This document shows, one piece after another, positions 46,957 through 58,661 of a DNA stretch of 64,000 nt. The notes below the pieces were generated by a model. The model was not told the origin of the DNA, ran no database searches, and was given only the letters and a program-made list of their open reading frames with translations. Position 1 is the stretch's first letter, and each line of letters starts with the position of its first letter. The translations under genes and the position numbers were made by a program. Origin of the DNA: Metallyticus violacea (lineage: Eukaryota > Arthropoda > Insecta > Mantodea > Metallyticidae); the NCBI GenBank assembly GCA_030762175.1, contig JAUJEO010000019.1, forward strand, positions 1,246,001 to 1,310,000. The letters are read 5' to 3'.

Positions 46957-47820
46957 CAGAACCCGGAGAAGGCAGGCAAAAATACTGAAAATGGGCAGTA
47001 ATATAATTAAAATAGGCATTTATTAAAAGTGAAAACAGTAATATCGCTCATAATAAATGAAAATGTGTATTTAAGATAGTTAATACATTCTGTATCACAT
47101 AATTAAAGTACTTAGGCTTACTTTTCTTGGCACAAGCAACAAGATGATGTTTTTCAAGGTATCAACTGTCATATTCAGCCACTTGTCACAAAGAGCATTT
47201 TTCATCATGGAAAAAGAACGTTCTACTTCCATTGAAGTGACTGGAGCACATTTAAAAAGCTATTTTGGAAGAACTCATACCAGTTACAACGTTGACCTTA
47301 CAGGTCATCATGGAAATGTTGATCGAGACAAAGTAAAGTAGTTTTGAATAGTGCTGGCAAATGGTAACCGGACTTTCCTTTCACTAATAAAGGTTCTGCT
47401 ATTTAAAGAGCCTAAAGTGAATGGGTTGCGGAGACATTTTACAACTGCTTGGAAAGAAATATTGTACAAGATTCTCAATGGATATTTTTGAGAGGTGAAT
47501 ATGTCATTTAATTTTTACAAATTTTTTCACTTCCATATGTTGAAAATATTTATGTGCTTTTTAAAATACGTTAATAATCGCAGAAAAAATTCCATAACGA
47601 TCCAAAACTGGCAAAAAAAAAAAAAAAAAAAAAAAGAAAGAAAGAAAGAAAGAAACAAAGGTTTTTAAACCTTAAAATAGGCAACAGAAGCCAAAATAGG
47701 TCAAAAAAGCAAAATAAAAACTGCTCATCAACCGCAAGTGTACGGAAACACATTCATTTTTGTTTAACATAAATATAGCCACCCAGATAGAAAAGGCATT
47801 GTGCTAACTTCTGGGCTCTG
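46957..47820 (-). mobile_element. hAT element copy 2 with hATC remnant
   Basis: Ends cagaaccc (46,957) and gggctctg (47,820) are flanked by catgtgat (46,949-46,956) and tatatgat (47,821-47,828), a decayed 8-bp duplication. On the minus strand at about 47,190-47,225 the frame reads VERSFSMMKNAL, the ERSFS dimerisation motif of hAT transposases, followed by DKWLNMTVDTLKNIILLLV. Only the C-terminal part of the transposase remains. A poly(A)/GAAA run (47,613-47,657) lies inside. It shares most of its length with the copy at 23,627 but lacks the nested SINE. Confidence 0.9.
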
Positions 47821-47828
47821 TATATGAT

Positions 47829-49200
47829 GTATATACCTACCGCAGTTAAGCAAACACGTGTTACAATTCTCGATTTCCATTTTATAAGCGTATTGTTACC
47901 TGCAGATGAAATTACATATCTTCGCTGCATTTCCTGTGAGAAATAGATGCTATTTAACAACAGATATAATTTGCTGTTCCTCGAAGGTACAAGATGTTGA
48001 TATTAACCTCTATACTTAGGCCCTTAATACTTTGTGAATAAGAAGATGCGTGTTCTTATCATACAGCTTCAGTCTAGTGCTTGTGCTAAATGCCATTGGC
48101 TGTCAAGGCCATATGTAGTGGATCTACGAAAGTAAAAATTATATGAAACATATAAAATAAGCTAATAAAACATACTGTTATATTTCATCGTTCCTTATAA
48201 AGACAAAATAAAGAATTGATCTTAAATGTCACCAATACTATGTAAGATATTATAGATAAACGTAATTAACATACAGTGTAATGAAAGGTTGTTAAATATG
48301 TTCATATGTGCACTAAATTATCAAAATATGAAGTAAATATGGACTAAATTTGATAAAAGTGGTGAAAAATAATACAGAGAATATTTGTACTTTATTTATT
48401 CTCATGCTATCAAGAATATAATTAACGGCCTTATTACTTAACAAAAGAACAACAATTTAACTTGCTTGATATAAATTGCGTAATAATTAAGACATATTTT
48501 ATAATATTACAAGTTGATGCATATTAATCTTTCATGACAATTGCATATTTACAAACCAGTGTGTTACAAAACATGTCACATATTCAAATGTAAAGCTGGG
48601 TTTGTTGCGTCTTAAAATTGCTTTGTATTCACTAAAATCCTTCTCAACATCATTCTAAACTAGTATCATTTTATGGAGTTAAATCCTAGTTATGATTACT
48701 TTCCTTCCCACGTTTCATGGGAGAACTACATCCAGCTTTGAGCTTTGATGCAAGTAAAATACATTTTATACCATCATCTGCAAAATATATGGATACATTT
48801 AAATTATAATATTGTATGAATGGAGGTAGCATAATTACAAAACATTTGTTGTAACATTCTTTACTATGTACAAATTGTTGGTTAATGCAAAGTGAGCACA
48901 TGGTATGTTCAGATGAGGTCATAATTGAGCTTTTTCCTGGGAGAAAGACAGCGAGGCTCCCGTTAGGTGCACATGTGCTGATTCAGCATCTGTGGAATAT
49001 ACCTAGCTTGGCTTCAGAGCTATTCATACTGCTCGTACATGTTCAACTTGGTGAAGCGCGTGGGGGTTCGGAGGGGGGGGGGGTTACTGCTACGTTGCGA
49101 ATAAGGAGAAAGCTGTACTCTTGCATCTTTTGATAAAAACAGTTATACTCCCATAGAATGTCCTTGTTGTTGTTTATCAGTATGCAACATTATAGGCACT
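47829..49200. other. AT-rich stretch, nothing recognised
   Basis: No supported gene. A run of 12 G at about 49,071-49,082 is the only notable feature. Confidence 0.5.
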
Positions 49201-49459
49201 TTAGTCCTCAAGTGGTAGGGTGGGGTCAGGTTGACCTATTGAACAACGACGTATGAAATATGCATGTTGTTTAATCTAATATTTAAAGGAACACATAATA
49301 CTCAAATACCATACTTCCAATATTAATAACTATTATATTGTCATAACTGGATGGAGAAAAGAAAAAAATTATAAATACTGTTTTCTAAATTAATTACGTA
49401 TAGAGTATTTCGCTGTCATACAAAAAACTCTTGTCTTAGAAACATTAGCCCTTTAAAAT

Positions 49460-49717
49460 AACCATATTTGCCTCGTAGACCCAAGATCGCGGGTTCAATC
49501 CCGGTCAGGATCGATGAGTTTTTTCGGGCGTAAAAATCCGAAGTATAGTATAGCTTCCTTTAGAAGTGAAGTAAAGCCGTGGGTCTGTATATCGTAGATT
49601 TACGGCACGTAAAAGAAGCCCAAGCCTGAAAGAAGAGCTCTCTGAGTTAAATTTATCGGCAATTTATTGAATGGGACGCTGATTATCTGAGATGTTAAAG
49701 AGCTTCCATAAATAAAC
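49460..49717 (+). repeat. SINE-1 copy i, nested in piggyBac
   Basis: Lacks the extreme 5' end. The B-box (gggttcaatccc) is present, with body and 3' stem-loop (gggacgctgattatctgagatg) and tail aaataaact. It lies between the left piggyBac end and the transposase remnant. Confidence 0.88.
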
Positions 49718-49739
49718 TAAATTAATAACTTGGTCTGGC

Positions 49740-50930
49740 TTTCCTGTCTCGTCCGCGTGGACATGATGCACATATCTTTCTTCGCTCGGTTCTTATTGGG
49801 GGATCTTTCTTCGGGTCCCTCTCTATGACCTATTGCATCCTTCATTTTCATTATTGTCTGTCTGAGTTCACGTGGGAGTTCTCTCGTCGAACTTCTTCCA
49901 ATGGGCTCAGGTTTAACTAGAGACTTGCCAAGGGAAAGTGCCTACTGAATGTTTCGTTTTCCTTTCTGCTGATGTGAAGTACGTGGCTGTTGATTCCGGC
50001 GATATCCATCGTAGCGAAGAATAATACCAATGACCACACTTTAGTCCTTATTGATGTAATATTGTTTCTGCATTCTGGTCCAGAGTTTTTTTTTCAAGAG
50101 TTCCATCCTACATAAGACGTTAGTTACTCAACTAGCTCTATGGAGGAGAACCAGTTATCCCTTTTAATGCTCCTGTTGGAATGTTCTACTGGAGCTACAA
50201 GCCTTAGAACATGTTGCGTAGGTATGGAGAAGTTTTGAAACTGTTAAGATACATTCTCCTTTCCAACTTACATATGGACATGTACCATATAATGAGATTT
50301 CGTATCGGCCAAAATCATTAGCTCTTCCCCATATTTATTGCGTTTAGAAGGCATAAACATCTTAGGAAGACTTTCCTCAGAAGCCTGCAGGCATTTCATC
50401 AACTGTCAAGCAATTGCTTGGGCTGCAATTCATTGTGCAGTTTGCAATAAATTTGTTGAATATTTCAGACACCGCTGCAAGCTTATCTGATGCATTTCGT
50501 TTATTCCTCGTGTTTTTGTCGTCAAACCTAAGACAAAAGAGCAAAACTAGTATCCGATGCAGGAAATATATCCCCTCCAGTACCGCGTGCATACAGTCCC
50601 ACTAGATCTCAGTGTTCACTTTTGAAAACCACTGCCAAATACAGTAGACCAAAGAATGTCATTATTTCTAGATTTGTGGGTTGAACAATAATAGCTATTA
50701 TGTCTTTTCTCAAAAGCATTGCCTAAGAAACTGCCTGTGGTGCCTCAGTAGTAAAAACGGGTGTTAAACACCATTAAAAATGTCCAAGAATTTTTGGGAC
50801 CACAAGACTTCGAATCACTGCTATTCATCTGAGTCCACATTTTGTTCATTTCTGTTTCATGGTCACTTTCAATTACAAATACCTGATCAATTTCATTTTC
50901 TTCCTCTTTGAATTCATTTAACATCTGCAA
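49740..50930 (-). pseudogene. piggyBac transposase relic
   Basis: The minus-strand frame from about 50,592 down to 50,377 reads LRFDDKNTRNKRNASDKL and then NCLTVDEMPAGF, the LRFDD..R and T-x-DE blocks of piggyBac transposases; the Asp in TVDE is catalytic. Beyond several stops, ELLKKKLW (about 50,090) and a SLGKSLVKPEPIGRSS stretch (about 49,890-49,940) match the region after the catalytic core. An acidic segment (EFKEEENEIDQ..ESDHETE, about 50,850-50,920) fits the usual acidic N-terminus. A SINE-2 tail interrupts the N-terminal part. Multiple stops show it is inactive. Confidence 0.85.
50731..50775 (+). repeat. SINE-2 3' fragment nested in piggyBac
   Basis: About 45 bases matching only the SINE-2 3' end (gtggtgcctcagtagtaaaa, then acgggtgttaaacaccatt). 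It is a severely 5'-truncated insertion. Confidence 0.75.
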
Positions 50931-51296
50931 TGTTTCCTCTTATTGAACCGTCTGAGCATCCTGTGTCTACAATTATAAGCAAAATTAAGCTATATGTATA
51001 TCTTCTTTAAAATAATAGCCACAGAAAGTAAGAACATTGCAGCGAAGAAAGAAAAAAACAAAACTTACCTTCAAGGCGGTGTAGGGTCACATAGACCAGA
51101 ATAGCGCCGATAATGAAACAAACGAACTGGTTAACAATACACGAGCAAATATATACTTCCGCCTTGTCTGGCGTTCAACAGCATCGATTACACAGAATGT
51201 GAATGTTAGGCGCGGCAAACATATAACGGATTCCTTACAAAGGGTTTTAATAACAAAATGGGTCATTTTGACCTCACCCTACCAGTTGAGAGTTAA

Positions 51297-52920
51297 AAAG
51301 AAATTAATATTAAAACGAGCACAAGAAGAAATTATGAAACATGTGAATGTTTCAGTGCTTTTGATTAACTCAACATTAGTCGCTCGTGGAATTTCGTTCT
51401 GCACTCGAAAAAAATTTGTAAAAGTTTGCCAACAATCGGAAGCGGCACTTCTTTTGTCTAGCTGCATTTGTAACTTTATTAGGCATCTGTTACAACATTC
51501 AGTCTTTGTTGATCCTTTGTGGCTTACTGTTCACTTTATTTCGACTGTGTATAATGCGGAGAACAATTCCTATGCGCGACAAAGTAACGAACTTATACAA
51601 CAAAATACTTGTCTGGTTTTAAACAATATTTCAGCATATCTGAAATGTGGATGATTATGCAAGAGAGTAAGAAAGAATTCGTAATTTAATATAAGAAAAT
51701 TTGAAAATGCTGAAATAGATATAAGTAGTTTATAGACCCTATGAGCTATTTTAGTTATGGGCCAGTCTGCCATCAGGGGCGCTAGTGTCGACTTGACGTC
51801 ACTCATGACTTAAATGAGACGTCATAAGAGATGTCTCATTTAAGAAGGCAATTAATGATGCTGTGGCAGCTCTGGTGTAACTCGAACCGCTCGAAAAGTG
51901 TTTTTTTTTTTTTTTTAATTTAATTTTATTTTGGGGGGGCATTACAGTGTATAGACCAGACACCATATGGCGTCATTCAAGATGGCATCCGTGGCGTAAC
52001 TGGAACCATCGAAAGAGGTGTTTTAGTACTTAGTTTACCAGTCTTCCGACGAAGGATTGCTGGACAAGAATACCTGAAGGAGGAGTAAACTGTTCTAAGG
52101 AAGAGTATACCTGGAGAATGCGTCATAGGTCAAGATTATATGTGGAGGAGGCGATGTGTCGTCTGGTCGAAGGCATCAAAGTGAGGGAGGTGATCTGTAA
52201 CCTGTTGGGAGCGCCTCGATTAAATAGTTACAGTGGTAGATTTAAATGGCCTATGTTTTGCGGTAACCTGATTGCGGAGGGGTGAGGGCACCTAATTGTA
52301 GAAGGGTACTTGGAGTTGACAGCATATAGTAAACATCTGAACTTGCATAATTTGGGGTAGGAAGGGGGGGAGGGAGGCGAAGGCTACCGGACTGCTGTAC
52401 GTGATCGACGAGGTATTCTGCATTTAAATGGCGGCGCTAAGGATTGCGTGATCTGTTAAAACTATTTTAAAATTTAAAATAAGCAAGGAGTCAGTTGCCA
52501 ATCTAGTATTATTTAATTTTGAAGCAGCGTATATTGCGTTATAGAAACAAGAATAAAACTGAGAGAAAAATATGTTTTGTACTTACGTTTTGGTGGCCAG
52601 AGTGGGGGGGGGGAGGTAGGAGCGCCATCGGTGAAGGGTTCCTGCGTCTGTCGTTTAGTGATTTGGGTAAAAGGGCGAAGGCACCAGGTACTGGGCGTCA
52701 TCGTTGAAGGGTACTTGGAGGAGGTGATGCGCCGTCGAACCGAAGGAAGTGTTGAGTAGAGATGAGTTGCTTCGCAATTGACGTAAATAATTTGGGTTCG
52801 AGGCTTGAAAACCGTTGACGACGAGTGATTGCATCTAAAGAGCTTTGTGTCTATAATACAAAGTAAGAAAGAAAAAAGGTAAACTTTGAATCTGGCGCTT
52901 TGCCAGGCACAGCAAGCACT
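51297..52920. other. Mixed stretch with short duplications
   Basis: No supported gene. A 15-bp hairpin (cttaaatgagacgtc, 51,809-51,823, against 51,830-51,844, one mismatch) lies here. A poly(T) run starts at 51,901. Short G-rich motifs such as gaagggtacttggag recur near 52,306 and 52,707. The 160-aa minus frame at 52,513-52,995 has no domain. Confidence 0.45.
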
Positions 52921-52929
52921 GTGCTTGTT

Positions 52930-53545
52930 TATGTACACGTTTATGTTTTTAATAAGACGGGGGTGTCCAAATACACATTTGTTTATGTCATTCACACACG
53001 CGTATGTAGTAATCTTTACTCATGACTTATCGATCTTATTGCTGGACAGAACGTACAGTGACTAAACGTATAGATTGTTTGTGTTGCTATACACACAGTG
53101 GCAATGGCAAATGTTTCCGTCTTACGGCGTACACGTCGTTGACATCTGTGCAATGATAATTGTTTATATGTATGGCGATGATCTTGTCGAAACCTGCATA
53201 CACGCATGGCGATGAAAATTGTTTCTGTGTGTGTCTCTTGAGGAATATAATATCATGCCAAAATTGATTTGTTCCTGTGTATGTCATTGATATTTGTCTC
53301 TGTGTATGACAATGAACGCATCTAAACCTGTTTGCGGAAGCATACATGTATATCAATAACCTTGTTTCTGAGTATGGCATTGGTAATTGTATCTGTGCAT
53401 CGGTAATTATAATCATTTCTATGTATGGTAATGAAAGTGTCGAACCGTCTTACTATACACATATGGCAATGGAGGAAAATTTCATTCTAATATAAACTTG
53501 TTTTATTGTATGGTATTGGTACATGCTTTTGTGCGAGGCAACGAC
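52930..53545. repeat. Degenerate short-period tandem repeat
   Basis: Phrases such as ttgtttctgtgtatg and tatggc.atg.taattg recur many times at irregular intervals of roughly 25-65 bases. This is an old, diverged repeat whose basic unit resembles tgtttctgtgtatggcaatg. Confidence 0.7.
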
Positions 53546-55788
53546 ATCATGAGAGTTTACTATGTATCTGGTTCGTGACGGGGGCGAAGTCTACCGGAGA
53601 AGCAGATTAAATCTTTAAAAATCCTCTAATTAAACATTGTAATTTATTATTTTAAAAGTATGTTTATCAATATTGGCGCTATCTCGAGTGTTTGTTATAA
53701 TTATCATTTTAATCATTTTGTGTATGATCAGTTGTGGCCAAACTTGGACGCAATATAATTAAACCGGAGAATAAATTAAGCTTTTTAAGTTTCCAAAATA
53801 GAAACCTATAATAACTGTATTAAATGTTATATGTACATAATTTTAAATTCTGTATTTCCTGTTTTTCATTTGTATTCACATTTATATACATTGTGTATAT
53901 TACATTGTATAAGTATGCATTAATGCCATTTTGTACTCTCTTGAAATATAAAAATGAAAAAATAAATATAATAAAATTATACATTGTAAATATAAGAACT
54001 GTCAAGACTTTGCTGCGGAAATATTCCGCGCGCAACTAAGTGAGTGAAGAAGATGGCGCGACTAATGTAGGGTTAAAGATGTGCATTGGACAGGGGCAAC
54101 TTCTCTAGGAGATTGCAGTTTTAAAGTTTCAACATTTATTTTCCTATAAATAATACTTAATGCGTTTTTGGCGTCTCTTTTTCTCTTAAGAACTTTTGTA
54201 TTGCACCTCATATTTGAATTTGCTGATATTATCTGTAAGGGACTTTGTTTGCAAATCGGTTTCGGCACATGCGTGGGATATTTTGATAGGGGAGGTGAGA
54301 GAAAGTGGTAGGAGCTCTTGCCCATATAAGTTATTATGTGTTTTCATATTTACCTTACATTCAGCAGGGCTCCGTGTATCAGCCAATCCTCCTTTCAGGA
54401 ACGGGACCGGAGGATAACCGAGAAATTTCGCTGCATGCTGAACTGAGAAATTTCGCTGCTTAAGTACTAACATGCTTCGTACAAAGTTACTTTTGGCGTA
54501 CGATTGCTTGTTTCTGTGCATTACGACCGTTATATCCGCCTGTATTTGTTAACTCGCACGTCAATATCTTCGCATTGATGCAGTCATTCCTTTATTTGGA
54601 CTCGGTTTTCTGCGCTGCTCTCCGCTGACGTTCGTGAGAGGAGGCGTAACTGGTGCAAGGAGCTCTGCTTAATGTGGTAAGTGTATTCACCACCTGAAAT
54701 TTCACCCCTCATCACATGCCTTCCGAAAAAAGCTTGCCTCCAATTTTATACGACTGTTGTTATATCACAGTTGAATAAATATTTTAAACACTATTAATTT
54801 TATAAAGAGGCAGTTTATTAATGGCAACACACATGGTATAACCAGTCATTTCAATATCAAATAATATTAACGTTAGATGTAAGAATGCTATCATGCGCTC
54901 TCCAGAGATTACATTCAGCGATAATCAATTCGTTTCTTTAGTAGTAAGGTGTTCAGAATGGCAGACTAGTGAGGGTTGCTGTGATTTCATGAAGTTTATT
55001 TCATGTTGGTTTTCTTCTGAATCGTTGGAAGAGAAAGTTGAAATTAAAAAACTGGGTGGAACTAATTGAGTGAAATGTCAACAACATAGAAAGCCTAAAT
55101 GCTGTCTCTAATAACGGACTTATTCTGCAGATTCCAGACTTTAAACACAGGCTCCTTGGCAAGTTTATTGCCATGAGAACAATTAGAATGATTTTTATTT
55201 TGTTTGTTACATAAGGCTTTACTTTAATGTTTTAATGAAATTCTTCCATCTTCATAGCAGCTCATAACCGTCGTTGGTATGGATGGAAACGAATGTATTG
55301 ACTTGAAATAGAATAAATGGGAAGATAAATAATATATATATATTTTAGTGTATTAATGTAGAATATAAATGACAATTGAGAGAAAATAATAACTAACTAA
55401 GTATTAAACGAAGCTCGCAAAAATATACATCATATTGAATCTTAACCCTCCGCAGTTACACTGGGGTCCGCGAAACTCCGCCTCATTTTCTTTTTATTGC
55501 AGCCCTGTCAACAATGACTAGTGCATTGTCATCTCACACACATTCAGTTCATATTATTATTTTGATAGTGCAACCATGTTCCAGCTCATTCTTCCCAAAG
55601 ATTTTGTCACTTTATTGTTAAAGTCGACTGGTTCTGATTTCCGTTGTAGCCATTAAAACTTCACGCATTTGCTGCTGCTATAATGTTTCGCTTCGGGACG
55701 AACGGTGCAGTAGCGCAGGAGTTTGGAGCATAATGCTGCACTTGTGAATATAAAATATTAAGTTCCAATACGATCATTTCATTTTTTT
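53546..55788. other. Mostly AT-rich; possible 5' exon patch near 54.6 kb
   Basis: No supported coding gene. A CpG-richer patch (54,590-54,680) ends in cttaatgtg|gtaagtg, a canonical splice-donor context. Another patch at 54,025-54,062 contains gaagatggcgcgac. Either could be an untranslated first exon, but the evidence is thin. Confidence 0.3.
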
Positions 55789-55789
55789 T

Positions 55790-56870
55790 CTGCCGGGGTT
55801 AAAGAAGATTTACCACAATTACAATGGTTTACTCGTTGAATTAGTTTGCCACAATTACAATGATTTACTTGCTAAACCACTTGGATCACCGGTTTCTAGG
55901 ATTTACCCGAGGTTAGTCAACAGATTAGGTTAGTGTGTGTATATGAATTACTTGTGAATTGGAATAAGAGCAGTGTGCCACAATTACAATGATTTACTCG
56001 CTAAACCACCGGGTTCACCGGTTTCTAGGATTTGCCCGAGGTTAGTCAACAGATTAGGTTAGTGTGTGTGTGTGTGTATATATGAATTAGTTGCGAAATG
56101 GAATAAGAGCACATTACCCACTGTTACAATATTTCACCCCCCTAATAATGGTTTACCACAATTACAAGGACTTATTCGCTAAACCACTCGTTACACCGGT
56201 TTCCAGGATTTTTTCGAGGTTAGCTAACAGATTAGGTTAGTGTGTGTATATATAAATTAGTTGCGAATTGGAATAAGAGCAGTGTGCTACAGTTAAAATA
56301 ATTTACTCGCTAAACCAATGGGTTCCGCTTTCTAGAACTTTCCCGAGGTTAGCGGGCAGATTAGGTTAATGTGTGTGTATGAATTGCAAATTGGAAATGA
56401 GCAGTGTGCCACAATTACAATGATTTACTCACTAAACCACTGGATACACTGGTTTCTAGGATTTGCCCGAGGTTAGGTTAATGTATGTGTGTATATGAAT
56501 TAGTTACGAATTGGAATAAGAGCACATTTCCCACCGTTACAATATTTCACCTGCCTAATAATGTTCTCATTACAGTAGATTAGGTTAGAGTGTGTACATA
56601 TGAATTACTTGCGAATTGAAATAAGAGCACACTTCCCATCGTAGCAATATTTCACCCGCCTAATAATGGTTTGCCTCAATTACAATGTTTTACTCGCAAA
56701 ACCACTGGGTCTACCGGTTTCTGGTTAGGCGACAGATTAGGGTAGTGTGTGTGAGTGTGTGTATATACATGAATTAGTTGCGAATTGGAATAAGAGCATA
56801 TTTCCCATCGTTAAAATCTTTCACCCGCTCAACAATGTCCTCATTACAATTAATTACCCGCCCATATCCA
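55790..56870. repeat. ~130-bp tandem array with internal indels
   Basis: About seven diverged units. Each has (c)cacaattacaatgatttac, then cgctaaaccac.gg.t.caccgg, then tttctaggatttgcccgagg, then ttagtcaacagattaggtta, a short (TG)n/(TA)n run, and gaattagttgcgaattggaa. The first block starts near 55,811, 55,849, 55,978, 56,155, 56,287, 56,408 and 56,672. Some units carry an extra ~48-base piece (ttacaatatttcacccgcct). Confidence 0.9.
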
Positions 56871-56899
56871 TTTATATTTACAAAGTAAAATGCGTGTAA

Positions 56900-57213
56900 T
56901 AAGTTCCACTCTCCGCTGTTGCTCGGGTCTGGCTAGCCACTCGGCGCCAAGAGCAAGTTAAGATCGCTTACCACCATTTTGTGTTTTTAACTCTGCGGGT
57001 AACGTTAAGTGGTAACAAACGAGGATCTAGGTAACAAGTCATGCTTCGTTAAGGCATCTGCTGGCTGTCGCTGCCATTCGGGACTGAGGAATTCGGATTT
57101 CTCAGCTGCGGATCTGCGCTGTAACTTCTACTTGTAAAGTTAAGTGATTTTTGTCCAGTGAAGTAAAATGTTGCGTTCTCTGGGGTGCAAAATACTCCTT
57201 TGTGATTGTTCAG
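56900..57213 (+). promoter_or_regulatory. CpG-richer patch, candidate promoter / first exon
   Basis: This 310-base stretch has many more CpG dinucleotides than its surroundings. It contains gtgaagtaaaATG at 57,168, a 46-base open run (MLRSLGCKILLCDCS), and then ttcag|gtagcg, a possible splice donor. It lies on the same strand as the OGDH exon 5.6 kb downstream. The short peptide could be the start of a mitochondrial presequence. However, its phase (1) does not match the phase-0 start of the exon at 62,793, and the expected intermediate exon was not found. Treat as a hypothesis. Confidence 0.25.
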
Positions 57214-57344
57214 GTAGCGTTTTTGTATGCAGTGTCTGTTTATATATCTTATTTCCTATCATTTAACTAGCCAACTGTTGTAGCCTGGGGAGAAAAATGA
57301 ACTAAACTCTAGATATAAGTATTATTACTATGTTCAGACAAACA

Positions 57345-58460
57345 AATGGAGGACTTGAGACAGCCTTTAAGAACTACGGAAGAGATAGATAGGTTAATAA
57401 AAGAATTTTGGATGAAGATGAAGGGGAAATGAATGACTTTGGAAGTGATGACTTAGATATTGTCCGAATTATGTCGAAGTTTATTCGGACTCCAACAGTG
57501 AACTGAGAGGCGATGAAGAATGTCTGAAACTGTGGTGTCTCATAGAGGAAACATAATCAAAGGAAAGAACGGAGATGTACGGAGTAAAGAAGCGCCCGAA
57601 AACCATGTTAGACCATTTGGGAACATCGTAACGTAATTTCCAGAACCTAAAGATGCAGCCAGAAATATTCGAACGCCTTTAGAAGTGTGGGACTTACTGA
57701 TATATGCCCATATGCTAAATGTAACTATTTTAGAACTAATGAAGATACTGTTTGTTGCTCGCTTGTCATATAATAGTGATACCACTTATTTAAAGATTAG
57801 AAGCATTTATTGGCATTCTTATTTATCCGGAGCTTAGAAAACTTCCCACACAGACGTGGAAGAATAGTGGTCAATGAAATATGGACAATCGATATTTAGG
57901 TTCACAATGAGTGTTTACTATTCAAATTTCTTGCCTCTTGTATTAGATTTGATGATAAAACACCAGGGACGAAAGAAAGCATTGGATAAATTGACTAATA
58001 AAAACCACCTAGGAAAGGTTCGTAGAGATGTCCTGACAGCTGTATATACCCTTTAAACACTATACAATCGACGAGAAACTACTATCCTTTAAAGGCATTT
58101 GCCCTTTTAGAGTTTATAAGCCATCAAAGTTTGACAATTAATGCATAAAAGTCGTAATGCTCATTGATGAAAAAACTTTCTATATAGTCAATTCCATACC
58201 ATATGTCAGCAAGATAGGGAAGGTGAGTGAAAAGAAAAGTGTTCCTTATATTATGATTATGAATAACTTAATTCAGCCCATTCAAGTTACTCATAGAAAC
58301 TTTACAGAGAACTTTGAATATAGAAACAGTATGTATGGATTGAATTTCTTGGTACCCATCGTCACAGAATATAGCTTTCAGTCATAGATAACTATAATAT
58401 TAATTTCAGTTAATCACAATGTTAAGTACTCTTATTTGCAACAGGGGGCAGATAAACAGC
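57345..58460 (+). pseudogene. Second piggyBac transposase relic
   Basis: The plus strand holds the blocks of a piggyBac transposase in order. NIIKGKNGDVRSKEAPEN (about 57,547) is followed by the RNIRTPLEVWDL block (about 57,663). A block near 57,800-57,860 matches the AGALKSSH..EELWS region, and KYGQSIFRFTMS follows (about 57,877). A DKL-type block is near 57,985, and MLIDEKTFYIVNSIPYVSKI is at 58,157-58,216, holding the CDxxTxYVxN-like Asp. THRNFTENF follows at about 58,290. Many stops and frame changes. It belongs to a different lineage from the element at 49-51 kb. A possible left end starts after TTAA at 57,263, but no matching right end was found. Confidence 0.83.
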
Positions 58461-58661
58461 AGTTAACACCATTGCCTCCAATGCCATCTGACAGGGAACT
58501 GATTGCTTTCATTGATTCTTAACCTCAAAGCTCTATGCCATCCAAAGCAATTTACTGACATCTTCATTTCAAATTCAGTGAGAAGGATGCACTATTTTTT
58601 TTTTAATATTTATCCAGTAACTGTGTAACTTAAGTCTGCATGGAATACTGTTATTGCATTA

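Larger units (their letters stand above)
49205..51292 (-). mobile_element. piggyBac-like element with both ends
   Basis: The left end (tcctcaagtggtagggtggg) and the right end read inward on the minus strand (ctctcaactggtagggtgag) share ctcaa.tggtagggtg.ggtca. They sit directly inside TTAG (49,201-49,204) and TTAA (51,293-51,296). TTAA is the invariant piggyBac target, so one side has mutated by one base. The minus strand holds a broken transposase. A SINE-1 copy (49,460-49,717) and a SINE-2 fragment (50,731-50,775) are nested in it. Confidence 0.9.

Noticed and set aside
51199..51654. 151-aa open frame
   Set aside because: It runs across the right end and TTAA of the piggyBac element, so half lies inside the transposon and half outside. 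No domain is visible.
52130..52180. YVEEAMCRLVEG-like reading, considered as the missing OGDH motif
   Set aside because: It does not continue as OGDH, has no flanking splice sites in the right phase, and similar DNA recurs near 52,720 in a non-coding context.
52513..52995. 160-aa minus-strand open frame
   Set aside because: No recognisable domain; it overlaps plus-strand frames and G-rich short repeats. Chance openness is likely.
55900..56760. ttaggttag motifs as a telomeric (TTAGG)n array
   Set aside because: Only two units occur per ~130-bp repeat, embedded in other sequence; this is not a telomere.
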